Assembly: GCA_002633005.1 (NCBI GenBank)
Contig: NMRA01000002.1
Location: 2,326,655-2,390,654 of the forward strand
Origin: Phoronis australis
Lineage: Eukaryota; Phoronida; Phoronidae
Direction of reading: 5' to 3'
DNA: 64,000 nucleotides
Under the pieces are notes generated by a model. It had not been told where the DNA came from, made no database searches, and was given only the letters and a program-made list of their open reading frames with translations. This document shows positions 35,160 through 44,800 of this stretch, piece after piece. A program made the translations under genes and the position numbers. The stretch's first letter is position 1. The number at the start of each line of letters is the position of its first letter.

Positions 35160-37332
35160 TGCGAACATTGAATATCTGTTGATACCCAGCATTTAAGTCA
35201 CAAAACCCTAAAAGAGTCAGCTCCTTCCAAATTTGACTTCTTTAATTCAATCGCAGGTTAACTCTCCACTACTCAGTATTGGAACTGATTCTATTGTGGC
35301 AGACGAATATTCACGTTCATTGTAATACTGAAAATTAGCTATTTTTTTAAAAGCCTGGGGGAAGAGTTTACTTTCACAAAACCACTTTGCAGATAAAACT
35401 TTTAGTTCCATATTACTTTACAGGTATTCTATTTGTAATATTTACAACCTATCATTTTAAGAGGATGTTCAGACACTGAAAAAGAGACATGAACATTAGG
35501 TCTTAATGAGCATGCCTATCTTCATAATCATAATCATAAGTATACGACTCGTCAAGAAACTGGAGAACACGTTGCGATTGAAAGTACTGGAGTCCTTTTG
35601 GTAGCATTCGAGAAGCCTGTTTTAAATAAACGGCAAACAGGCTCACGTTACATTTGTTTGCGCAACATTCCTGTTACGCCTCCTCATCTATTTTTCAGTC
35701 TTTGCAGTATTTCACACCTGCTGTGTCCCACTGTGTATTTCACTAGCTTTTGCCGTCTCATTTTACTTCCTCTTGAGAATGAAACAAGCATGTTTCGAAA
35801 TACTGTGTGTTTTAATCATGTCTCTTGGTCAGTTGCTTTAACAGTGAGTGTCGAACTTTGTTCCGAGGACTAGGAATGGAATAAAGATTGTGAACAGCCA
35901 GCGACAACTGTCGTGTATTGAACCAATTTTGCATAATCATAACTATGTATAGAAGTTACGTTACAATTTACTTTTGACTTATTGTAATTGTGACAGCAAG
36001 TTTTGACACTCGGGTTTTGCAAATGGTGTGTGAATATTAGCCTTTGGCCCTTCTCCCCTGGAACAAAGCTGCGTAATTACACAAATATTTATTGTTACAG
36101 ATTTATTTTTGTTGGTTAATACTTGTCCTTATTTTTATGAATTGATTCGTGCGGTACTGAATTTAAACAAACACTAATACTACTTGCATAAAAAATCAGC
36201 TGATGCGATTGAAAGTGTAAACAGGGGAAAATCAGATGAAGACGTTTCTGGCTCTAACTCATAACATGGCTAAATTATCTCGTGAATGTTTTAAATGACA
36301 TGATGGGAACAATACAGGCATTTTATTTTTACAATTCTTAAAAACTTCGAAAAAAATTGAGCAATTCGACTATTTACTTAACCAAATCTTGAAACGAGTG
36401 AAAAGACCGCTTCGTAAAACCGGAAGTTTTCTATCCTGCGTGTGCAGCGAACTCTAATCGTCAGTGCTTATGCTCTAAAGAGAGTTGGCGATCCATATCT
36501 ATAGTCTATGGTTTAATATGACCGACAGGGTGTTGCCAATTTCCACTTGTCAGTACAGGCGTCCTCAGTTTCTGATCGTTCCCAATACACTATATATACA
36601 CTGTATACAGCACACATCACGAATTTTTGGCCGACCGGTCGGAAATTGGTCGACGACCGGCCGTCGACCGGTCGGCAAATTAGTCGACCGCTCGGCTAAA
36701 AATTAGCCGACCGCCAGCCGCCCGCAGTGCCGACTCATAAGGCGACCCCACAGCCGACCCTTCAGCCGACCCTTTAGCCGACCGGCCATCAGGCGACCAG
36801 CTGGTCGGCTGCTATTGTTCGGCTAGAGTAGCAGTTGCGTAATAGGTTGTCAGGCTCATACCACTTTGCGTGTCCATGCATATTCGTCTTAGCACAGGGT
36901 CAAATAAATTAACCTAGTTTTGCTGTCTCGGTTACATGAGTTCACGTCGGTTGTGTAACACCACTACTTCGAAGGTTGAAGGCAAGCGGCATTAGTAAAC
37001 ATTGGATTATGGACAATGCAACAAGTTTTGTATGAAAAACGTGAAAGTTTTCTTTACATTTGATCTTTAATTTGACTCCTGACGTTAACAAATTGTATTA
37101 GATCGGTTGCTTCCCGGTCAATACAACGCTGTATAGTCATTTTGTAAACGCGGCTGTTTTTCGCAGTCTTCGCCCACAATTGATTTTGTTTGTGTAACGC
37201 CAAACTGCATCGTTTTTGCGTGTTTTAAGTTATTCACCGGTCTCCTATCACGCGCCCATGATGAAGGATTAGTGAGTGAGTTGTTACACCGCGAAGAGTT
37301 CTCACTCCGGGGATTTTATTTTCATAGTATTG
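35160..37332. other. No gene identified
   Basis: Reading both strands gives no recognisable protein. The only structure is the GCCGACC-rich repeat at 36628-36833. Upstream exons of the + strand gene ending at 37994 should lie here or in the following gap. Confidence 0.4.
36628..36833. repeat. GCCGACC / GGTCGGC palindromic repeat cluster
   Basis: More than a dozen copies of (A/G)CCGACC and its complement GGTCGGC are packed into ~200 bp, first in mixed orientations (GGCCGACCGGTCGG is self-complementary), then mostly in one orientation with short varying spacers (CCCACAGCCGACCCTTCAGCC). GC content is far above the surroundings. Confidence 0.8.
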
Positions 37333-37740
37333 NNNNNNNNNNNNNNNNNNNNNNNNNNNNNNNNNNNNNNNNNNNNNNNNNNNNNNNNNNNNNNNNNNNN
37401 NNNNNNNNNNNNNNNNNNNNNNNNNNNNNNNNNNNNNNNNNNNNNNNNNNNNNNNNNNNNNNNNNNNNNNNNNNNNNNNNNNNNNNNNNNNNNNNNNNNN
37501 NNNNNNNNNNNNNNNNNNNNNNNNNNNNNNNNNNNNNNNNNNNNNNNNNNNNNNNNNNNNNNNNNNNNNNNNNNNNNNNNNNNNNNNNNNNNNNNNNNNN
37601 NNNNNNNNNNNNNNNNNNNNNNNNNNNNNNNNNNNNNNNNNNNNNNNNNNNNNNNNNNNNNNNNNNNNNNNNNNNNNNNNNNNNNNNNNNNNNNNNNNNN
37701 NNNNNNNNNNNNNNNNNNNNNNNNNNNNNNNNNNNNNNNN
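37333..37740. other. Assembly gap, 408 N
   Basis: Unknown sequence. Frames called across it are artefacts. One or more exons of the gene ending at 37994 may be hidden. Confidence 0.99.
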
Positions 37741-37865
37741 ACTTTATTTCACTATATTGCATTGTTACATACAACACAGCATGACATAATCAAAAATAAA
37801 AGAAGAGATTGAGCAATAAAATGCAAATACAACTTGGGTATTTATTTATTTATTTATGATTGCAG

Positions 37866-37994
37866 AAGCCTGTTAAAGGTGAGAAAAAATCAAACAATAC
37901 GATATTGGGTAATTTATTAGAACAATTGTATCGAGGTTCCATGATCAACTTGCACCGACAAAGTCCCAAAGGGTTACAGTTCTGTTTTGGCTGA
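37866..37994 (+). CDS. Terminal exon of an unrecognised + strand gene
   Basis: A textbook acceptor (TTTATTTATTTATTTATGATTGCAG) is followed by 42 codons in phase 0. They begin KPVKGEKKSNN, continue TILGNLLEQLYRGSMINLHR and end QFCFG, then TGA at 37992-37994. An AATAAA at 38128-38133 could be the polyadenylation signal. The helical-looking, basic C-terminus is not recognised. The preceding exons are not identified; the candidates at 28613 and 31624 are on the same strand but their phases do not clearly connect. Confidence 0.45.
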   Translation, partial: KPVKGEKKSNNTILGNLLEQLYRGSMINLHRQSPKGLQFCFG

Positions 37995-38367
37995 CAAGGT
38001 GTTAAGAGAGAATGAAGAAAAACTGAAAAGAAAAAGAAAGACAGTAGAGATAAGTGGTGTTGAGAACAACAAGAGCAAAAAGTCAAATAAAGAGGACACA
38101 AATTGAAAATAAGTAAGATCTATCTGGAATAAAGCAATTGCGATTTATTTTCCAGAACTGAAATTCTAAATCAATTTCAATCGATTTAAGAATCGATATC
38201 ATACTAGTAAAACAGTTTGTGGTTGTAGTAGAATTGCTGTAAACCACTTTCCACTATTTTCTTGGCCTTTTTCTGTGTGGTTTTCTGTTCTTTCAAAAGG
38301 CGGCAGCATATGACGACCATAGGAGTCATTATAAAATGGCTGCCGAAAAGCAATGCACAGTTCAAAC

Positions 38368-39483
38368 CACAGGCGCTTGGGTTTATAGCAAATGACGTCA
38401 CTCAATAATATATATAAGAAAACATAAAGGTTGGACACTCGAAACCTGTTTGCTCAGAATGTTCTACTCAAATGTGCATGGAACTCTACGAAACTAGCAT
38501 CGAACAACTCTTAGAATACCTTCTTTCATTCGATCTCTTCAAATTGCCTTCGAGTGGCGATTTGGCGACAAAAATGCCAAAAGAATGCCAAAATCACAAA
38601 TTCAAGGACCTGGTTCAGTGATGTCATGGCAGACGGTCTTCGCACATCCGGGTTTTTGACGGACGCTCCCGAGCTAAATCCGAAAGTCTAATTTCGCGCG
38701 GCTTTCGCCGTCAATCCATCGACTACTTGATCATGAGGAGCAGAGAGCACTTTATTGCCAAATAAATGTAATTACTCACATATTTGTGTCAAATATAAAT
38801 TATCCTGATACAGTATTGATATGCGAAGTTTTTTGTGTACTGTGATTTCTTATGAAGGTTTTATTTTTGGCCAAAACCATTGAGTTAACTCGTCGGCCAC
38901 GCGCATTGTAATACTTGCACGGGCTGCGTTTTCTGGCCGAGTGTGTGTTGTGCTTCAATCAAAAAGTGCGTGATGTCAAGATGAGAAACAAGATACGCCA
39001 GTTCATACAATAAAATTCTAAGTTAAGGGCTAAAATGAGCCGTCAGTGGAATAAAGTTACAAATAATCATTAAAATACTAACTTTAACATTCTCAATTAG
39101 TTGAGTTTTGGATCAGAGTTATTGAATTTGAAATATAGGTTACTTGCTCAAACTTGAAGTTTCACCTACGTCAGGCGTACAAGTTGAAGCACAACAGAAA
39201 TCCGCCATGTTTACTATTCCAGGTCCTTGAATTCAGAGTTTTGAGATTGTTTTGGAAATTCCATCGCCAATTCACCACTCACGAAGACAGTTAATGGGAT
39301 CTAGGAAAGATAAGGCTTCGAATGTTTATGCAATACCAGGCTAAGGGAGGTGCACGCAGATTTTGTTTGGATTTTGGACAGTTGAAGTTGGGAGCCTCGG
39401 CTAAACAGATTTCGAGTGTCCAACCTTTATGTTTTCTTATATATATATTGTGACGTTATTTGCGATAAACCCAAGCGCCTGTG
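38368..39483. mobile_element. hAT-type MITE / foldback element with 8-bp target duplication
   Basis: The element starts CACAGGCGCTTGGGTTTAT and ends in its inverted complement. The outer ~85 bp are nearly perfect inverted repeats (…GACGTCA…TATATAAGAAAACATAAAGGTTGGACACTCGAAA). The inversion continues, more diverged, to about 270 bp from each end (…AATTCAAGGACCTGG). The direct repeat GTTCAAAC lies at 38360-38367 and 39484-39491; an 8-bp duplication with CA..TG ends is typical of hAT transposons. No transposase frame is visible in its 1116 bp. A left-end copy lies at 53220-53604. Confidence 0.8.
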
Positions 39484-39682
39484 GTTCAAACAACTCGGCA
39501 TAAATAAAAGAAAACTTTTGAATCAACTAATACTATGGATTTGTGGGAGTCAAATCAAATTCTATGCAGAGCATAACTTTGAAGTGGAATAATTGGGTGA
39601 GTACGACAACAAGCCGGTTTTATGCTTAGGCGGACGACCATTGGGTTCCCGAGTATACCTCTTTTATTCATGCCAAGAATTC

Positions 39683-39729
39683 TCACTCAACAAGAATGTG
39701 CTCTGAAAACGACGGGGCTTCCGCGTATG
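39683..39729 (-). CDS. Terminal exon of the 39.7-40.3 kb gene
   Basis: Acceptor ATTCTTAAAGCAG|CA completes a codon begun in the previous exon, then 14 codons and TGA (39685-39683). The polyadenylation signal AATAAA follows directly. Confidence 0.5.
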
Positions 39730-40338
39730 CTGCTTTAAGAATAGAGCAGAGGCCAAATTTCTGGAATTCATTTGCTCAAAAAACGTGGAACTACTGAATG
39801 TCATTCGTCTCAATCCACTTACCATTTTCATCGAACTTGACCTCATCTTCTACAATTCGTCTGCTCAGTAACCGGAAGCTGAGATGTAGATTGGAAGTGA
39901 GTGGCGCCTCCTCTGAGAATTTCATAGGAAAATCTGCTCTGCACGTGCATCTGATCTATGGTCAAACGTGTTAGCGTAAAGGCCGTCCTACATGATTTTT
40001 TAAATTTATACTGTGGAGCGCCACATCGACAGATCCCCCAAATGGCCATCTTCAAAGTAATGTAAGATATGAGAATGAAGCGGTTTATTAAGCCAAATCG
40101 AACACCTATGAGCTCCATTCCGACAGTATAACCATAGGAAACAAGAAGTTGCGGCTTGCATGATTTCACTACTAGAAACATTTAACTCCACCATTGTGTG
40201 AAACGGGGCTTCCCAAGGGAATAGCCATTTTACATTAACACCGCTCAGTACCATATAAACCTTATGAGATGAATCGTGAAGATTCCCTCCGATGATCAAA
40301 GAGTTTCCATCAAGGTTAAAATTCGTTTGAAGTCTCAC
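39683..40338 (-). CDS. Small three-exon gene, unrecognised, probably extracellular-type domain
   Basis: On the - strand, three exons join in phase: 40338-40012 (phase 0 out), 39955-39823 (phase 1 out) and 39729-39683 (stop). An AATAAA at 39668-39663 follows the stop by about 14 bases, good support for a 3' end. The joined protein contains SHKVYMVLSGVNVKWLF, then IRCTCRADFPMKFSEEAPL and RRIVEDEVKFDENA, ending SEHILVE. Alternating V-x-V strands and paired cysteines resemble an extracellular beta-sandwich, for example ZP or betaglycan-like modules, but I cannot assign a family. The 5' end is uncertain: the frame is open back to about 40370 and no start codon with a signal peptide is evident, so this may be the C-terminal part of a larger gene. 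Confidence 0.5.
39823..39955 (-). CDS. Penultimate exon of the 39.7-40.3 kb gene
   Basis: Acceptor GACCATAG|ATC and very good donor ATG|GTAAGT bound 44 open codons plus one base. They contain two cysteines close together (IRCTCRADF) and an acidic stretch VEDEVKFDEN. Confidence 0.55.
40012..40338 (-). CDS. Upstream exon of the 39.7-40.3 kb gene
   Basis: 109 open codons end at donor ACA|GTATAA in phase 0. The donor is only fair; an alternative at GCTCATAG|GTGTTC would end in phase 2 and not match the next exon. The upper boundary is approximate. Confidence 0.4.
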
Positions 40339-40929
40339 AGACTCGCAACTTGAGAAAGTCGCGTTTTAACATTTGAGATGGGGCGCGTTTCACGTTTGTG
40401 ATTACACTTTGAGTACTGGGCGTCCTCGTTCATCAAATGGAGTCGAAATACAACACGTTATTCCATAAACCGTTCCCTTTTACTCTGCTTTCTATGTGAT
40501 GAATCAATTCGGAAGAAACCACGCTCCAGACACTCAAGTACACTCGAATAATCTACTTTACATTTCAATCCGTGCAAGTATCATTACATACATGTACTTT
40601 CATTCAGTATCAAAAAATCAAAAACCATGTAATCAAAACTAATTGAGATACAGACCAGGAATCAATTCATATTGACGTGTAACAGCAAGCGCCCCTTCAT
40701 CATCAATGTGCGTTGGCTTATCAATATGTTACCATTCTCACTTCCCTACGTCATTGACACCATCACCGGGTTTACAACCATCACCACACCTACGTATACA
40801 TGCACAATATCACCGTCCTCGGCATTACTGCTATCACCACGAAGATCTTCAGCATCATATTCACCATCATTGTTGATATCGCCGTCGTCGTCTTCATCAT
40901 CCCCTCGTTATCGTGGTCATCTCAGATGC

Positions 40930-41817
40930 TTATGAAGATTTTCCTGTAGAGCCAGCCACTGATCCATCCGGTCCTATAGCCTCAATTAACTTCGCCATAC
41001 TCTCCTTCTTTTTGCTTCGCGACGACCTCCGGAAAAATGACCTTCTCAAAGAAGATGTCCCTTCTACTGCTTGCTGACTCAGCTTAATGTTACGAAGGTA
41101 CTCTTTGTACCTCGCTTGTTCTGCTGTCAGTGTATCTGACCTCACCGATGCCTCTCTCAGTTGTGTCTGCAGCTCGAATTTCTCCATCTCCAACTTTTCG
41201 AGTGTTTCTTTGACAATGTTTTCTTCTTCTTTGAACTTTTCCAGCATTCTGCATTCCAGTTTGTCGACGTTTTGTTTAAAGTCGCCATTCATTCTTTCCA
41301 GTCTTCGAGACATGGTCTGAATCTCAATCTTCAGTGATTCGGATGCCTTCTTCTGTTCTTGTTCCAATCGTTTCCTTTCTTCTGCTGTCTTATGTTGCTC
41401 GCGTTCAGCCATCTTTTGCCTCTCGTTGTCGACTACCTCTTGTTGCTTGCGCTGAGCGACTTCTCTGATCAGCTTTGATAGCTTTTCTCTTTCATCTCTT
41501 TCATTCGACAACTCCTCTGCTATTCCATTGATCTTATCCACCAACGAGGTCTCAACCCGAGTTATCTCCTGCTTCAGGTTATTCAGAATGACTTGACGTT
41601 CTTGTTTCAGTTCTTCACATTTTCGACCATAAACGTTGCAAAGATTTCCGTTTGAAGCCGCCATTTCTTCTTTTGTTACCTTATTTTCATTTAGCTCCAT
41701 CACACGTGCTTCTAAAACTTTAATTCTCTCATTTAGGTTCTGAGCGTCTCTTGCGCTCACGCTCGCGCTGTTCGCCTTCAGTCGCTCATTTTCATCAATC
41801 AGACTATTGCACCACGT
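40930..41817 (-). CDS. Coiled-coil gene, last exon (295 codons plus stop)
   Basis: Acceptor TTATTTAG|ACG in phase 0, open to TAA at 40932-40930. It begins TWCNSLIDENERLKANSASV. The frame does not start at the internal GTG at 41758-41760; the 19 codons before it are in frame and belong to the exon. Confidence 0.85.
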   Translation of the reverse strand, partial: TWCNSLIDENERLKANSASVSARDAQNLNERIKVLEARVMELNENKVTKEEMAASNGNLCNVYGRKCEELKQERQVILNNLKQEITRVETSLVDKINGIAEELSNERDEREKLSKLIREVAQRKQQEVVDNERQKMAEREQHKTAEERKRLEQEQKKASESLKIEIQTMSRRLERMNGDFKQNVDKLECRMLEKFKEEENIVKETLEKLEMEKFELQTQLREASVRSDTLTAEQARYKEYLRNIKLSQQAVEGTSSLRRSFFRRSSRSKKKESMAKLIEAIGPDGSVAGSTGKSS

Positions 41818-44800
41818 CTAAATAATTGAACGAGAACAGATTATCAACAAAATACCACGCTTCGTTGTTGGCAAACATAGTACATGTATAAAGCATAAAG
41901 TACCAACGTCACTTGGATTTGTATTATGTTCATTTTTCGAACAAGACGCTCCAAATCGATTGTTTGTCGTTTAAACTTGTTACGATGTTTTTCATGTATG
42001 CTGTGAAATGAAGAATATTATCCAACGTCATTGCGATATAAACGTAACTGTTTGGAAAAACCGCGTATTCCTAATTGCTTTAATTTGAGAACTTGTGTTC
42101 GAATAACACTCAACCACGTCATTGCTTACCTGAAACGCGTCCATTTTTCTTTGCAATGTATCACAGGTTTCGTTCAAGGTGGTAAGGTGCTCATTGCTAA
42201 TATTTTGTTCTTCACGATAAGTTTTATTCTCGTCTGACAGAGAATTGCACACATCCTGCAAAACAGATTATTTCTCTTGAAAGTTATTTAAACAACGAAA
42301 AAGTGTGGAACTATGTACAAATAAAAAAGCTTTTCTTGTTGTTGACACACTAGGGAGGCAAATTTCAGCGTTGTCTTTCTCTTATGCTTTCTAGAGAATT
42401 TGCCCAACAACGCAGAATATATTTCACGTCTTGTAGAAGTTCACGTGTATCGCACAGGCTCCAGTTATGTTTGATTCACGTTGTATCAAACGTGCGCAGG
42501 ACTCTCAGGTGAGCCTGTTGCACTGATCACAAATGATTTATTAACATAAGGTTAAAACTGAGCTGAGGGACTAGAGTCCCATTGGGGTTCAAATTCACGT
42601 CGTTGAGTAAAGGAAGCGCGGACACTATACCACAAGGCCTTTGTCAATGCCTACTCTCAAGGTCTAATCCTAGCGGTCATTGGTTTGGTACATGTACTAA
42701 TGGCTTGTTTTACTTTTGCTCCCGATGTCACGTGTTAACGAACAACAAATACACAATTGGTCCAGAGACAACAGGGACTTACCATCCAGTGGTCTCCACT
42801 AATTACTTGTATCTTAATGTAATGACATGGAATTAGTGTACGTCAAGTGATATGGCGAAACTAGTAGACAGGCATGTTTTAACTACCTAATTAGTGATCG
42901 ACGAGAAAACAGAAAGATATAAGTAACAAAAGCTACGGGATTAATTTTAGAAAAGCTGTAATGTACAACATTATTCTTAATTTATACGTACATGTAGAAT
43001 GACACCTGTTAGTATTGGATTTTAGATCCCATGTTAGTTTGTAGCTGATTTATATATATTGGTGAAATGACAGGTATGCCGTGGTAATTTGTTACAAACA
43101 TGACTGATTATGGTGGCTAGTGACATTGGAAATACCAGAGGCTTTGATTAAATACAATGAGTAATCATAACCTTTTCTTGGGAAATCGCAACCACGTTAT
43201 TTGATTTCGGCGCAGCACGGAAATAAGTTAGGGGGCGATACTGTAACGTCGTAGTTGTTATACAAGGCAAGTGCACACAGCGCTGCGTTGCATAAATCCT
43301 CAACATTACCCTCGGTTGTGGACGAGTTTGATTTTGGAAGTGCATTTTCCAAACTGTGAACGTGACACGTGATATACTAGTCGTGTGACGTCACTGTTGT
43401 TTTCCACTGTACCGATGACTCTGACGTCTTTGTGGGCAAACATGTACATGTACCTTCCGCCCGTCTGCACAATCACAAGATTGAAATTTGCTGGTTTCAC
43501 GATATTTTATGCATCTATAGACTTGTCCGACTAAGCAGTGACGTTTTCGCCCTTGCTGATTTGATTAATGTCGAAAATTGGGCGTTATGACGACAATTGT
43601 CTTAGCGAACGGAGTACATCAATTACGGTTTCTTGTTGCAAAACTTTTGATCAGACTTCACGTATATACGTACGCATTCACAGAGCACAATGCGTCTACG
43701 ATTCATTGATTATATAAAATACCAAGTACAGAAAGCAACTTGATCAACTCACTGAGCTGTTACCATAGAAATGCGAAAAGGTCTTGATCTGATCACATGT
43801 AGTTAGATAATTCAGTGTATTTATAAGTCTCCGTGATGTCAATGTGAGCTTTAGTTAGTCACTCATATACTAGCTACGCGATTCACTGCGTCCGCGGACT
43901 GACCATGCATAAATTAACACGCGCATGCGTGCGAGAAACCACTCCGTTAAGATTCTGTGGAGGTTGCCAAGATGACAAGACCCATTGCTATACCGATGCC
44001 TTTTCCTCAGTGCAGATGGAAAGTCATGGTCATCAGCCCAGAAAACCAATGAAATAGCTCATGTATATCTGAAAACTCATGCGTCGGCATGCCCGAAAAC
44101 CGTCCAGGCGCTTACAATTGTTTTAATTTGCAACGACTTTCCGTTTCTTATTAATTCAAGGGATTTCCTGTACGGCGTCGCTAACATTTTTCAAACTCAN
44201 ATTTGTCCAACAACGCAGTAAATATTTCACGTCTTGTAGAAATTCACGTGTATCGCACGGGCTCCAGTTATGTCTGATTCACGTTGTATCAGACGTGCGC
44301 AGGACTCTCAGGTGAGCTTGTTGCACTGATCACATATGCTATATTAACATAAGGTTAAAACTGAGCTGAGGAACTAGAGTTCCATAGGGATTCGAACTCA
44401 CGTCGTTGAGTGAAGGAAGCGCGGACACTATACCACTAGGCCTTTGTCAATGCCTACTCTCAAGGTCTAATCCTAGCGGCCATTGGTTTGGTACATGTAC
44501 ATGTACTAATGGCTTGTTTTACTTTTGCTCCCGATGTCACGTGTTAACGAACAACAAATACACAATTGGTCCAGAGAAGACAACAGGGATTTACCATCCA
44601 GTGGTCTCCACTCATTACTTGTATCTTAATATAATGACATGGAATTATTGTACGTCAAGTGATATGGCGAAACTAGTAGACAAGCATAGTAAGTACCTAA
44701 TTAGTGATCGACGAGAAAATAGAAAGATATAAGTAACAAACAGGATTAATTTTAGAAAAAGCTGTAATGTACAACATTATTCTTAATTTATACGTAGAAC

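Noticed and set aside
37272-37812. Long frames of 150-180 codons on both strands
   Set aside because: They are almost entirely the 408-N gap.
43306-43500. 64-codon frame identical at 43500-43306 and 45907-45713
   Set aside because: Identity reflects the unmerged duplication, not selection; no domain or splice evidence.
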